DNA of 64,000 nt, from NCBI GenBank assembly GCA_030158485.1, contig JAOASS010000022.1, forward strand, positions 1 to 64,000. The letters run 5' to 3'. Below are positions 8,881 to 18,609 of the stretch, piece after piece. Origin of the DNA: Pseudobdellovibrionaceae bacterium. Lineage in GTDB: Bacteria > Bdellovibrionota > Bdellovibrionia > Bdellovibrionales > Bdellovibrionaceae. A program made the position numbers and the translations under genes. Numbering within the stretch: the stretch's first letter is position 1; each line of letters begins with the position of its first letter. Below the pieces are notes generated by a model, which was given only the letters and a program-made list of their open reading frames with translations, was not told the DNA's origin and did not search any database.

Positions 8881-10710
8881 ATGACAGCAAATGGTTTCAT
8901 CATTTACGCCCTTATTTTTTTAGCATTTTCAGTTATTTCTGTTTTACTCTCTAAGCGCTTTGGATTCGGCTCTGTTTTAGGATACTTGGTTGCGGGAGTT
9001 TTAATTGGGCCATCAGTTTTTGGATTGGTACACGGAAGTGAAAGTTTGGCGCATTTTGCAGAACTTGGTGTGGTGTTTCTTTTATTTTTGATTGGATTAG
9101 AACTACAGCCCAAAAGATTATGGTCTATGAGGCGCCAGTTAACTGTTTTGGGTCTCGGGCAAACTTTAGTATCCACTGCCGCGCTAGGAGCTATTTTCCA
9201 CTTTGCTATCGAAATGTCTTGGGTTCCTTCGTTAGTTGCGGGATTTGCCCTCGCACTGTCTTCAACAGCTTTTTCATTACAATCTTTGATTGAAAAAGGA
9301 GAGCTCAAAACTCCTTATGGCCAAAGCTCATTCTCTGTTCTTTTAATGCAAGATATTTTGGCTATTCCTGCATTAGCATTAATTCCAGCTTTGGGAGCTC
9401 AGCAACATTTGATTAACAGGAGCGCAGAAGCCGGCGCCTATAATTTCGGCACATTTTTGGCAATTCTTTTGTTTGTTGGCTTTCTGATTATTTCTTCACG
9501 AACTTGGGTAGGTTCACTTTTCCGTTTGATTGCGCTTCACGGAAGCCGAGAAATTTTCACAGCACTTACTTTGCTACTTGTTCTGGGTGTTTCTTATTTA
9601 ATGCATACGATGGGTCTTTCTATGGGGCTTGGAGCGTTTTTGGCCGGAGTTCTTTTGGCGGATTCTGAGTACAGACATGAAATTGAAGTTGATTTAGAGC
9701 CCTTTAAAGCATTGTTGATGGGCTTTTTTTTTATGGCCGTTGGAATTACCGTTCCACTTGATAAGCTCATTTCGGATCCATGGAGAATTTTGGGTTGGGT
9801 TGCCGCATTAATGTCAGTCAAATTTGTGGTTATGTACGTTGTCGCAAGATTTGGAAAGCTAAGCCATGAAAACGCGAAAAAGACCGCACTTTATCTTGCA
9901 CTAGGTGGGGAATTCGCATTTGTTATTACTTCTCTTACACTTAAAACTTCTTTATTCACGGTGGAACAAGCAAGCACTCTGAATCTAGTGGTGACTTTTT
10001 CGATGGTCTTGACACCTTTTCTTATTTTCTTACAAACGAAAATGGATGAAAGAAAAGAATCAAAGAAGAAAGATCTTAAAGATTATGATCAATTTGAGTC
10101 TGTAGAACCACAAATTATTATTGCGGGCTTTGGAAGAGTGGGTCAAATCTTTGGTCGCATACTCAGAGCTCAAGGAATTCCTTTTACCGCGATTGACCAT
10201 GATCCCGATCAAATCCAATTATTACGAAAATTTGACAACAAAGTTTATTATGGTGATTGTTCCAGAGAAGAAATTCTTCGGGCTGCCGGAGCTGAAAATG
10301 CGCGATATATTGTTGTTGCCATTGATGATCCAAATGTTTCAGTTGAAACTGTCGAAATTATCAAAGAGAAATTTCCCAACATGAAAGTTTTTGCACGAGC
10401 TCGAAATCGACAACACGCCTATGAGCTTATGGACATGGGAATCCGATTTGTGAAGCGTGAAACAATTGATTCCAGCATTTATTTTGTGGAAGAATTGTTA
10501 GTCGAAATGGGAATGCCACAAGTCAAAGCACATCAGATCATTGAAAAGTTTAGACAACATGATGACTCGCTACTGCGTCAGCAATATGTTAATCGATTCG
10601 ACGAAAAAGCCCTCATAAGTGCATCGAAGCTTGCCGTAGAACAGTTGGAAAAAGTGATGAAAGAAGACTTAACTCAAAGTTATGTCAGCTTTGAAAATAA
10701 AAAATCATAA
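8881..10710 (+). CDS. Kef-type monovalent cation:proton antiporter (CPA2 family) with TrkA-N domain
   Basis: Inner-membrane K+/H+ (or Na+/H+) antiporter of 609 aa. About 12 hydrophobic segments (residues 5-385) form the Na/H exchanger fold typical of KefB/KefC. A cytoplasmic Rossmann TrkA-N (RCK) domain follows at about 408-525 with the nucleotide-binding GFGRVGQ and the acidic end of strand 2 (IDHD). A C-terminal helix ends the protein. By family it would export K+ during electrophilic or pH stress under NAD(H)/glutathione control. No KefF/KefG-like ancillary gene is adjacent. No clear ribosome site precedes the ATG. Confidence 0.92.
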   Translation: MTANGFIIYALIFLAFSVISVLLSKRFGFGSVLGYLVAGVLIGPSVFGLVHGSESLAHFAELGVVFLLFLIGLELQPKRLWSMRRQLTVLGLGQTLVSTAALGAIFHFAIEMSWVPSLVAGFALALSSTAFSLQSLIEKGELKTPYGQSSFSVLLMQDILAIPALALIPALGAQQHLINRSAEAGAYNFGTFLAILLFVGFLIISSRTWVGSLFRLIALHGSREIFTALTLLLVLGVSYLMHTMGLSMGLGAFLAGVLLADSEYRHEIEVDLEPFKALLMGFFFMAVGITVPLDKLISDPWRILGWVAALMSVKFVVMYVVARFGKLSHENAKKTALYLALGGEFAFVITSLTLKTSLFTVEQASTLNLVVTFSMVLTPFLIFLQTKMDERKESKKKDLKDYDQFESVEPQIIIAGFGRVGQIFGRILRAQGIPFTAIDHDPDQIQLLRKFDNKVYYGDCSREEILRAAGAENARYIVVAIDDPNVSVETVEIIKEKFPNMKVFARARNRQHAYELMDMGIRFVKRETIDSSIYFVEELLVEMGMPQVKAHQIIEKFRQHDDSLLRQQYVNRFDEKALISASKLAVEQLEKVMKEDLTQSYVSFENKKS

Positions 10711-10745
10711 ATTTTTAAATTATAAAATGATGTCTCATGAGAATT

Positions 10746-12296
10746 CTATTTATGAGCTTCCATCTTATTTTCTACGACTAGGCTTGAAATATGTTTTTCT
10801 TGTCTGGACTGTAAAGATACTTTTTTCCGAGGTTTTTTAAAAGCAGAGATATCTTCCCTCAGATACGTGGGTAGGTCCCGTTTTCCTAATATCGAATAAT
10901 CTTGAATAATAAGTTCTTTTGCTTTTTCTTCACCGATTTTAAGTTCGTTTTTAAGAAAAATCCAAAGCGATTCCGTTAAGTTCACAAGTGCAATTCCATA
11001 AGAGTCAGGGTGTCGCTTTTGCATAAAATCACTTAAATTCATGAAAATTTCAAAAAGCGAACCTTTCGTTTTTAAATAAGCTGTGGTCGTATTAAAGTTG
11101 CCACTGTTGGCGATGAGATCCCAATACTTCGCGAATCGAGTCATTCTTTGTATTTCAGAATAAGTCATGTGCTTATTTTTTAATATTTGGAAAGGTGGTT
11201 GATCGCTATAAGTCATTTCAAAAACTTTATCATGACGAATAACAGGAGTTCCTTTAAGACGCTTCAGTATTCCAACTTGGATTTCGTCAGGTGCCAGAGA
11301 AGCTAAAGCATCAAAGCCCTTACCAAAACTTTCGACGGTTTCGCCAGGTAGGCCCACTATCAAATCGGCATGGGTGTGCACATTTGTCTTTTGTTTTAAA
11401 TATTTTAAATTTTCATCAATTCTTGTGTAATTTTGTCTGCGGCTGATATTTGCAGCGACTTGAGTATTCCAAGTTTGAATACCGATTTCAAATTGAAGTG
11501 CTCCTACTGGAAATTGTTCAATTAAAGATTTAAGCTCATCTGGAAGTCTATCTGGAACTAATTCAAAATGAAGAAACAGACCTTTATCAACTTGTGATAA
11601 GAAGAATTGCATGATTTCAGTACTGATTTTGGGGCTTAGATTAAAAGTCCTGTCGACAAACTTGAAAGTTCTTGCGCCTTGATCAATCAGATTTTGCATC
11701 TGATTTAGAAACGGTTTGATTGGAAAATTTCTGACAGACACATCTAAAGAAGAAAGACAGTATTCGCATTTATAAGGACAACCTCTAGACGCTTCAACGT
11801 AAAGAATTCTGGTTTTCAAGTCTGATTCTGAATAAAAATTGTAAGGAAGTTCAATTTTAGAAATTTCTGGAAGCGGACCTGTTATCAATTTTTTTGCAGG
11901 TTTGATATCGTTAAACCAGTCTTTACAAAATTCATAAAATAAAAAATCAGCTTCACCTTTTATAACATAGTCTGCGACTTGAAATAGGGCTTGGGGTTCA
12001 GTTTCGTAACTGATTTCGGGGCCTCCTAATACGACCGTAATATGAGGTGCTACTTTTTTAAGTGTTTGGACAACTTCTAATGTTTGGCGCGTATTCCAAA
12101 TATAAACACCAAAGCCAACGATTTGGGGCTCTTTTGCCAGAATTTTTTCTACGATGTCTTTTGGATTTTGTAGAATCGTATATTCTGCGATTTCTGTATC
12201 TTGCTGTAATTCTTTAAGATTTGCGTATAGGTATCGCAGCCCAAAGGCCGCATGTTGATATGTTGAATTAAGGGTAGACAGTATGATTTTTGACAC
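10746..12296 (-). CDS. B12-binding radical SAM protein with DUF4080 C-terminus
   Basis: Cobalamin-dependent radical SAM enzyme (516 aa). The N-terminal B12-binding Rossmann domain (about 1-140; VLGGPEISYE motif) is followed by a radical SAM core with the canonical 4Fe-4S CxxxCxxC motif, C173-x3-C177-x2-C180. The C-terminal region fits DUF4080. Members are typically anaerobic-type methyltransferases or related radical enzymes with unknown substrates. The GTG at 12294-12296 (protein MSKIILSTLN...) fits family starts, with TAGAG upstream. A GTG at 12332 would add 12 residues. The gene diverges from a secreted papain-like protease. Confidence 0.88.
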   Translation of the reverse strand: MSKIILSTLNSTYQHAAFGLRYLYANLKELQQDTEIAEYTILQNPKDIVEKILAKEPQIVGFGVYIWNTRQTLEVVQTLKKVAPHITVVLGGPEISYETEPQALFQVADYVIKGEADFLFYEFCKDWFNDIKPAKKLITGPLPEISKIELPYNFYSESDLKTRILYVEASRGCPYKCEYCLSSLDVSVRNFPIKPFLNQMQNLIDQGARTFKFVDRTFNLSPKISTEIMQFFLSQVDKGLFLHFELVPDRLPDELKSLIEQFPVGALQFEIGIQTWNTQVAANISRRQNYTRIDENLKYLKQKTNVHTHADLIVGLPGETVESFGKGFDALASLAPDEIQVGILKRLKGTPVIRHDKVFEMTYSDQPPFQILKNKHMTYSEIQRMTRFAKYWDLIANSGNFNTTTAYLKTKGSLFEIFMNLSDFMQKRHPDSYGIALVNLTESLWIFLKNELKIGEEKAKELIIQDYSILGKRDLPTYLREDISAFKKPRKKVSLQSRQEKHISSLVVENKMEAHK

Positions 12297-12354
12297 TTCT
12301 AACTCTATAGCAAAAAGTTTGAAAAACGTCACAGATTGAGTGTACTTAATTGTT

Positions 12355-13398
12355 ATGGAAAGAAAACTTTACTTTTTTTTAGCGTTTTTTCTTTTTAATT
12401 CAGTTTCATGGGGCTGGTCGTCTTTTCGCGCCCGAATTGGATCAGAACAAGTTTTTCCTTACCAAAGCTCAAATCCAACAGTCGAACTCAAGACAACTCG
12501 AAACATCAACCAACAACAATCTGAAGAGTGCTATTTGTTTGCTTTTACGGGGGCTCTTGAAGTGGCTAACATGAATGCTTGGGGTCGGGCCCAAGCCCCT
12601 GAATTTTCTACAGAATACTTATTCATTCAAAAACTATTAGCTTGGTCAAAAGAAGTTTTAACCAACCAATCAAACTTGAATGACTCTTTTTATTTTTTAA
12701 ATGGCGGAGATGTTCACCACGCCCTTAAAGTCAGTCTTGAAGTCGGCTTATTTCCACAGGAACTTTTTAAGCCACAAATCGATTTTGCTTATTGGAATTT
12801 TGAACTTTTGTACCAAGACGTAAAAGAAATAGTAAAATTGGGTCGCAAACGCTTGGCAAGCGCTTCGGCTGAAGTTTTGAAGGATGAAATAGTCAAAAAA
12901 ACATTACTTCAGGTTCAAAATAGAATTGAAGTCGAAGCTGGTTTTCAGCCCCAGGAGTTTATTTGGGGTGGTAAAAATTGGAATGCGGGTAAGTTTCAGA
13001 AAGCTTTTGGAGTGAAGAAGGGATCTCATGTTTATATGATGTATGCTCAAGACAAGTGGGACATGGGTGATCCTTGGGATCTAAAAAATGCAGTTTCAGA
13101 AATGATCAAAGTATTTAAAGGGGCATTTAATTACAAACAGTCTTCTTGGAATCAAATATGGCAGTACTTAGTGGGATCTGTTGATCGAGGTTTGCCTTCA
13201 CTTGTTTCAATGAGATGGGCCGGCAGTTATCATGTTTTAAACGTCGTGGGTTACGAATATAATAATCGAAATGAAATCGTCAGTTTTAAGTTGAAAAATT
13301 CCTGGGGCGAAGACTACGGCGACCGTGGCCATGCTTTCTTTGGTCTTCAGGATATTCAAAAGTATTCAACTTCAGTTTGGGGCTTTCGAGCCCCTTAA
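12355..13398 (+). CDS. Secreted papain-like (C1) cysteine peptidase
   Basis: Predicted exported peptidase (347 aa). Residues 1-20 form a signal peptide. The active-site region [12 protein letters not shown] supplies the oxyanion Gln (53-55) and nucleophile Cys59. His293 ([10 protein letters not shown]) and Asn315 (KNSWG) complete the papain triad. The usual GSCWAFA is altered to EECYLFAF. No obvious long pro-domain precedes the catalytic Cys. The ATG at 12355 is chosen because the signal peptide fits; a GTG at 12340 is possible. It overlaps the following convergent gene by 4 bp. Confidence 0.87.
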   Translation: MERKLYFFLAFFLFNSVSWGWSSFRARIGSEQVFPYQSSNPTVELKTTRNINQQQSEECYLFAFTGALEVANMNAWGRAQAPEFSTEYLFIQKLLAWSKEVLTNQSNLNDSFYFLNGGDVHHALKVSLEVGLFPQELFKPQIDFAYWNFELLYQDVKEIVKLGRKRLASASAEVLKDEIVKKTLLQVQNRIEVEAGFQPQEFIWGGKNWNAGKFQKAFGVKKGSHVYMMYAQDKWDMGDPWDLKNAVSEMIKVFKGAFNYKQSSWNQIWQYLVGSVDRGLPSLVSMRWAGSYHVLNVVGYEYNNRNEIVSFKLKNSWGEDYGDRGHAFFGLQDIQKYSTSVWGFRAP

Positions 13399-14681
13399 AC
13401 TTCCAACATTTGTTTCACAAAGTTCGGTAAAGAAAATGAACCGATATGGACGCCTTCATTGTAGTAATGAAGCTGCTTTTCTTTGCTAAATTGAGCCGCT
13501 TTTTCTGGATTAAGATCTAATATTGGATTAAACGGTTTTTTGGAAGCAATTTGGAAGCTCCACATTCCAGTCGGGTAACTGGGGGCATAAAAAAGCATAG
13601 TGGCAGCATTTTTATCTCCAAATAGAGTTCGGATGCATCGATGTAAATCGACAAATGTTTTCTGATGAAAAAGTGGAGATTCCCCTTGAGAGACTAAAAG
13701 ACCATGAGCTTTCAAAGACTTGTGACAATCTTTATAAAACGCAGCAGTAAAAAGTCCTTCCGCTGGCCCAACTGGATCTGAACCATCAACGATAATTAAA
13801 TCGTATGTATGGGCTTCAGCTTTTTTAATAAAATCAATTCCATCGCCAATAATTAAATTCAGCTTAGGGTTATTAAAAGCAGAAGCAAGCTTTGGTAAAT
13901 GTTCTTTGGAAGCCCTGATAACGGCTTCATCAATTTCAACCATCGTTACATTTTTAACATTTGGATATTTTAAAACTTCTCGGATTGTTCCACCGTCGCC
14001 GCCACCAATAACTAAAACATTTTCAGCATGAGAAGATAATAGCTGCATCGCGGGATGTACGATCATTTCATGATAATGAGCTTCATCGCGCTCAGTGCAC
14101 ATAACCATGTTGTTAATCGTGAGCATTTTACCGAAAGAAGGTGTATCAAAAACGCGAACTTGTTGAAATGGTGAAGATTCATTAAAAAGGACTTCGTTAT
14201 AGCGAAGGCTTAGTGCTTGCAAATCATCTTTATCGGTAAACCAAACGTTGCGTTCAATTCGGTGTGCAGTTCCGGGAGCAATCGGTTCAGCATCGTTTCG
14301 TTTTTTAGGTTTGAAGTCATCCCGTTTCATCAAATGCATAGATCCACGGTTCATTTCAAGAGCTGAATACTTATTTGATTGAAAAGCTTTCTTGAGATGC
14401 TCAAAAGAAACCCAGGGGTCAACAGTTTCACCGCAAGTAAATAAATCAACGGCAGCATATCGGTATTCTGGCCATGTATGAATAGCTAAATGACTTTCTT
14501 GAATAACGACAACCCCTGAAATGCCCCAAGGAGAAAAGTGATGAAAGGTTGAATTGATAACTGTTGCACCAGCTGTATTAGCAGCTTCAACCATAGACTT
14601 TTCGACTCGGTCTACGTCATTCAGAATATCAGGATTACAATCTGTAAATTCGACTAGTATGTGGCGACCTAATGCTTTCAT
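13395..14681 (-). CDS. speDE: Fused S-adenosylmethionine decarboxylase / spermidine synthase
   Basis: Two consecutive polyamine steps in one 428-aa chain. The N-terminal class-1 SpeD domain (about 1-125) carries the self-processing site E62-S63-H64 in [12 protein letters not shown], where Ser63 becomes the pyruvoyl group that decarboxylates SAM. The C-terminal SpeE aminopropyltransferase (about 140-428) has [13 protein letters not shown] for decarboxylated-SAM binding and [13 protein letters not shown] near the diamine site. The fusion would convert putrescine plus SAM into spermidine. AAAGGA precedes the ATG. The stop codon shares a TTAA with that of the convergent peptidase gene. Confidence 0.93.
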   Translation of the reverse strand: MKALGRHILVEFTDCNPDILNDVDRVEKSMVEAANTAGATVINSTFHHFSPWGISGVVVIQESHLAIHTWPEYRYAAVDLFTCGETVDPWVSFEHLKKAFQSNKYSALEMNRGSMHLMKRDDFKPKKRNDAEPIAPGTAHRIERNVWFTDKDDLQALSLRYNEVLFNESSPFQQVRVFDTPSFGKMLTINNMVMCTERDEAHYHEMIVHPAMQLLSSHAENVLVIGGGDGGTIREVLKYPNVKNVTMVEIDEAVIRASKEHLPKLASAFNNPKLNLIIGDGIDFIKKAEAHTYDLIIVDGSDPVGPAEGLFTAAFYKDCHKSLKAHGLLVSQGESPLFHQKTFVDLHRCIRTLFGDKNAATMLFYAPSYPTGMWSFQIASKKPFNPILDLNPEKAAQFSKEKQLHYYNEGVHIGSFSLPNFVKQMLEV

Positions 14682-14716
14682 GTCATCCTTTTAGGGCTAA
14701 TTTGTTAAGCGATCAA

Positions 14717-15637
14717 TCACAATTTTCGAATTTCAAAACTTGTATGAATTTGTTGATCGTGAAAATCTTGAGGTATCGTTTGTTGAGTCGTTTCTAGAAT
14801 TTTTGCTAAACTATGAAGTTTGGGCTCTAATTTAAACTTTCTTTTATTTGTAGAAAACAGCAAAAGCCCATCATGTTTCAACGCTTTTAAGCACTCTTCA
14901 ATCATCCAAACATGGTCTTTTTCGATATCTAAAACTTGGTTCATGCGCTTTGAATTTGAAAAAGTGGGAGGATCTAAAAAAATCAAATCATAAGCATTTT
15001 GGGGTAAATCGTTCTGTAAAAACTGCAAGACATCGGCTTGTAAAAAAGAATGATTTTTGACTGGAATCTGATTGAGTTCAAAATTTCGTTTGGACCATTC
15101 TAAGTATGTGTTTGAAAGATCAACACTTGTGACATTTCCACCCCCAAGAGCCGAAGCAACACTGATTGATCCTGTATAGGAGAAAAGATTTAAAACAGTT
15201 TTTCCCTTGCTGGCTTTAAAAATTCGGTATCGAGATGGCCTATGATCAAGGAAAAGACCCGTGTCTAAATAGTCCCAAAGATTGACATAGAATTTAAACT
15301 GATTTTCTTGAATCACAAATTCATGATGATTTTCAGATAACTTTTCATATTGATCTTCGCCTTCTTGGCGAATTCGACGTTTTAAAATCAGTTTACACTC
15401 ATCAATATTGAGTACTTTTTTGATCGCTTCGAGGGTGGGTGGCAGGTGATTTTTACCAGCGTCTTTAAGGACATCGGACTTATCATAAACAAGAACATGA
15501 TCTTTGTAGACATCAACAATGTAAGGAAATTCAGGAATATCTCGGTCGTAGAGCCTAAAGGCTTCAAAGTGATTTCTGTCACTCCATGCTTTTAGTTTTC
15601 TGTAATTCTTTTCTAATCGATTTTGAATTGCACTCAT
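14717..15637 (-). CDS. Class I SAM-dependent methyltransferase, RlmK/RlmI-like (23S rRNA)
   Basis: Resembles the RlmK half of E. coli RlmKL, which makes m7G in 23S rRNA. The 306-aa chain has the YDTGLFLDHRPSR-type entry motif, the SAM-binding NLFSYTGSISVASALGGG, VDLS, and the catalytic-loop motif DPPTFSNSKRM. The N-terminal third is a PUA/ferredoxin-like substrate-binding segment. It stands as a separate gene rather than fused to RlmL. The exact target base is inferred from the family. Confidence 0.82.
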   Translation of the reverse strand: MSAIQNRLEKNYRKLKAWSDRNHFEAFRLYDRDIPEFPYIVDVYKDHVLVYDKSDVLKDAGKNHLPPTLEAIKKVLNIDECKLILKRRIRQEGEDQYEKLSENHHEFVIQENQFKFYVNLWDYLDTGLFLDHRPSRYRIFKASKGKTVLNLFSYTGSISVASALGGGNVTSVDLSNTYLEWSKRNFELNQIPVKNHSFLQADVLQFLQNDLPQNAYDLIFLDPPTFSNSKRMNQVLDIEKDHVWMIEECLKALKHDGLLLFSTNKRKFKLEPKLHSLAKILETTQQTIPQDFHDQQIHTSFEIRKL

Positions 15638-15696
15638 ATGGACTCATGAATTTAGACAAAAAGGTCTCTACATGGTAGAGAATAACAGTTAATCAT

Positions 15697-17580
15697 ATGA
15701 AAGTTTTACTTATTACACCCCCCATGACCCAAATGAATTCTCCTTATCCGGCAACTCCGTATTTGAAAGCTTTTTTAAACTCATTGGGTCACGAAGTTTA
15801 TCAAGTTGATTTAGGTTTAGAATTAATTTTAAAAGTTTTTTCAAAATCAGGACTCGCTGAGCTTAAGGCGGCACTCAATAATAAGTGGGCGGGCCAAAAT
15901 AAAGTTCATGATTCAGTTCAATTTTTTTTCGAAGCATACGAAGATTATCTTCAAACGATTGAGCCTCTGATAAGATTTCTTCAGGGAAAAGATCCTAGCT
16001 TGGCGCTCAGAATAGCGAATCGAAAGTTGCTTCCGGAAGGTCCCCGCTTTCTTGTTTTGCAAGAACATGAAATCTTAATTTCAAAATTTGGAGAAATGGG
16101 ACTTCAAGACCAAGCTCAATATATGGGTTCACTTTATCTGGATGATCTTGCGGATGTGATAAAGCATGGTCTTGATTTGGATTTTGAATTTTCTCGTTAT
16201 GGTGAAAAGCTAGCCTCTTCACAAAACTCTTTTGAACCTCTTTTTATAAAGCTCAATTCAAAATCAGGATTAATTGATATCATGTTAGAAAAAATTTTGA
16301 TGGAAAAGCAAAATGAATTCAAACCAGAAGTTGTGGGAATAACGGTTCCATTCGCGGGAAATGTTTACGGTGGACTTAAGTCAGCTCAAATCTTAAAAAA
16401 GCAGAATTCAAACTTAAATGTGATAATGGGCGGTGGGTACGTAAACACAGAACTTCGCAATCTAAAAGATTCAAGAGTTTTTAATTTTGTTGATTATTTG
16501 GTTTACGATGACGGTGAAAAGCCTCTTGAACAATTACTGCTGTTTCTTGAGGGAAAAATACCTGAAAGTAAATTACTCAGAGTTAAGTCTTTAAAAAATG
16601 GAATTGTTGAAGATTTTAACAATATTGAAATCAAAGATTTTCCATTTAAAGAAAGCTTAACGCCAGACTATTCGGGTCTTCGTTTGGCGGATTATATTTC
16701 AATGGTTGAAATGCCGAATCCCATGCACCGTATGTGGTCTGCTTTTCGTTGGAATAAACTTATTTTGGCGCACGGCTGTTATTGGAAAAAGTGTACTTTT
16801 TGTGACGTCAGTTTAGATTATATTGGCCGTTTCGAGCCACAAAAAGCAGAACGTATCGTAGACCACATAGAAAAAATGATCGAACAAACGGGATCAACGG
16901 GCTTTCATTTCGTAGATGAAGCTGCGCCACCAGCGCTGCTGAAGCAACTAAGCCAAGAGCTTATTAAAAGAAAAATTAAAATTACTTGGTGGGGAAACCT
17001 TCGTTTCGATACGCTTTTTAGTGACGATTTGACCCAATTGATGGCTGATGCTGGCTGCGTGGCCGTTACGGGCGGGCTTGAAGTGGCTAATCCACGACTT
17101 TTGAAACTTATCAATAAAGGTGTCGAAGTTGAAAAGGTGGCAAAAGTAACAAAAGCATTCAAAGACGCAGGAATTTATGTGCACGCTTATTTAATGTATG
17201 GTTTTCCTACGCAAACAGATCAAGAAACAATTGATAGTCTGGAAGTTGTAAGGCAGCTTTTTGAAAATCAATGTTTGGATTCGGCTTTTTGGCATCGATT
17301 TTTAGCAACAGCCCATTCTCCTGTTGGAAAAAATCCTGAAAAATTCGGTATTAAATTAAAAACTCCACAAAAATACCAACAGGGTCTTTTTGCTGAATAC
17401 GAAATCCCTTTTGTTGATTTGACAGAAGCCAGTCATAATGAAATGTCGTTTGGTCTTAAAAAAGCTCTTTATAACTTTATGCATGGTGTGGGTTTAGAAA
17501 AGCCGCTTCACTTTTGGTTTGACCAAAAAGTTCCAAAGCCCACTTTAAAAAAAGATTACATACTTCAGATTTTGAGCTAA
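15697..17580 (+). CDS. B12-binding radical SAM protein with CX4CX2C cluster motif
   Basis: A 627-aa protein: cobalamin-binding Rossmann domain (about 195-290; GGGYVNTELR) and a radical SAM core. Its presumptive 4Fe-4S site reads C361-YWKK-C366-TF-C369, that is CX4CX2C, one residue longer than the usual CX3CX2C. GGLEVANPRLL and YLMYGFPTQT are typical radical SAM barrel strands. The N-terminal 190 residues are not recognisable. Substrate unknown. No clear ribosome site is seen before the ATG. The gene is divergent from the RlmK-like gene and unrelated in sequence to the DUF4080-type protein 3.4 kb to the left. Confidence 0.85.
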   Translation: MKVLLITPPMTQMNSPYPATPYLKAFLNSLGHEVYQVDLGLELILKVFSKSGLAELKAALNNKWAGQNKVHDSVQFFFEAYEDYLQTIEPLIRFLQGKDPSLALRIANRKLLPEGPRFLVLQEHEILISKFGEMGLQDQAQYMGSLYLDDLADVIKHGLDLDFEFSRYGEKLASSQNSFEPLFIKLNSKSGLIDIMLEKILMEKQNEFKPEVVGITVPFAGNVYGGLKSAQILKKQNSNLNVIMGGGYVNTELRNLKDSRVFNFVDYLVYDDGEKPLEQLLLFLEGKIPESKLLRVKSLKNGIVEDFNNIEIKDFPFKESLTPDYSGLRLADYISMVEMPNPMHRMWSAFRWNKLILAHGCYWKKCTFCDVSLDYIGRFEPQKAERIVDHIEKMIEQTGSTGFHFVDEAAPPALLKQLSQELIKRKIKITWWGNLRFDTLFSDDLTQLMADAGCVAVTGGLEVANPRLLKLINKGVEVEKVAKVTKAFKDAGIYVHAYLMYGFPTQTDQETIDSLEVVRQLFENQCLDSAFWHRFLATAHSPVGKNPEKFGIKLKTPQKYQQGLFAEYEIPFVDLTEASHNEMSFGLKKALYNFMHGVGLEKPLHFWFDQKVPKPTLKKDYILQILS

Positions 17581-17586
17581 AAATTT

Positions 17587-18033
17587 TTATTGGATAGTTT
17601 CAAAAGCAGAGCTCACGCCTGAACTTTTTGTATACGCGCTCATGTTTTCGGGCTTTTGAGTATAAACACGCCAAAAATACTGTTTGTTATTTTCTAAATT
17701 TTTAACTGTGTACTCTGTGTAATCAACAAGCTGTTCGTTTGTTATAATCCATTTAAAATTGGAATCAGTTGCAACTTGTAGATGATATTTGACGCCTTCC
17801 ACAGCTTTCCACTTTAAAGTGACTTCGCTGCCTTTAATTTGACTTAAAAAAGCGGGTTCTAGAAGTTGAGTCTTTTCTGGAGTTTCGGAAAGGCTTTTAT
17901 TGGCTTCAGGCTGTTTAAAAACCTGGTTCCAATCTTTATGAGATTTGGCACCCTCTTGATGAGCTTCGCCTGTTGCAGCCGCAATAGAAACCTGAGATGT
18001 GAGGGCCAATAAGATCGAAATTAAAAGCTTCAT
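17587..18033 (-). CDS. Exported fibronectin type III-like protein
   Basis: 148 aa: signal peptide (1-19, cleavage near IAAA), a linker, then one fibronectin-III-like domain (about 55-145) recognisable by VTLKWKAVEGVKYHLQVATD and NNKQYFWRVYT. Probably a periplasmic or envelope structural/binding protein. The start at 18031-18033 is fixed by GAGGAAAACT just upstream. It diverges from rnpB. Confidence 0.78.
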   Translation of the reverse strand: MKLLISILLALTSQVSIAAATGEAHQEGAKSHKDWNQVFKQPEANKSLSETPEKTQLLEPAFLSQIKGSEVTLKWKAVEGVKYHLQVATDSNFKWIITNEQLVDYTEYTVKNLENNKQYFWRVYTQKPENMSAYTKSSGVSSAFETIQ

Positions 18034-18145
18034 AGTTTTCCTCTTCAATTTGAACGTGTCTTCAATTTTTAAGGTAAAACGCCATAAAAAGGAACTACTT
18101 GTCGCGACTCTGTTGTGTATTATGGCACTTTGTGTTATCACTTTT

Positions 18146-18560
18146 GGCGGTTGAACAGACTGTCGCTTTAAGTTTTAAAAATTTGAAGAGGAAAGTCCGG
18201 ACTCCGCTGGGCACTGCATGGGGTAACGCCCCTCCACCGCAAGGTGAGGAACAGTGGAACAGAGAGAATGTCCAGGGCTTCGATCCTAATTCCGGGAACG
18301 GGAGGTTTTAGGGGAGCTGCTGGAGTGAAAACAGCTAAACTCTGCAGGGAGCAAGATCAAATAGGAAGGCTATCTTGAAGTTTGAAGTTTAAGTTCATTC
18401 TTAAGCTAAAAATGAAAAGAAAAGTGTGGCCCGCACGAGCTTTCGGGTCAGATCGCTTGAGGTCCTCAGTAATGTGGATCCTAGAGAAATGGCAGTCGTT
18501 CTGGGTTTCAATGATTCGTGAAACTTAGAAAACAGAATCCGGCTTATGTTTAACCCAGGT
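18146..18560 (+). ncRNA. rnpB: RNase P RNA (type A)
   Basis: Catalytic RNA of RNase P, which matures tRNA 5' ends. Conserved blocks appear in order: GAGGAAAGTCCGGACTCC at 18188-18205, the GGAGCAAGATCAAATAGGAAGG block at about 18348-18369, and ACAGAATCCGGCTTATG near the 3' end. The ends pair as helix P1: 18149-18156 with 18548-18555 (8 bp including one G-U). An intrinsic terminator follows immediately. Ends are accurate to within a few nucleotides. No protein gene should be called on this stretch. Confidence 0.95.
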
Positions 18561-18569
18561 GAATCTTTG

Positions 18570-18609
18570 AGGGGCTCTTAAGTGAATTCTTAAGGGCCCT
18601 GACCTTTTT
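18570..18609. terminator. Terminator of rnpB
   Basis: A long GC-rich stem (left arm from 18570, right arm to 18600, containing CTTAAG on both sides) followed by a T-run at 18605-18609. It lies between rnpB and the stop of the convergent ABC permease, and may serve both. Confidence 0.85.

Noticed and set aside
10121-10384. Extra frame inside the Kef antiporter as evidence of a frameshift
   Set aside because: The main frame is continuous through the TrkA-N domain with all motifs intact; the other frame is a shadow.
18099-18311. 70-codon plus-strand frame over the start of rnpB
   Set aside because: It overlaps the conserved 5' part of RNase P RNA, which fully explains the sequence.
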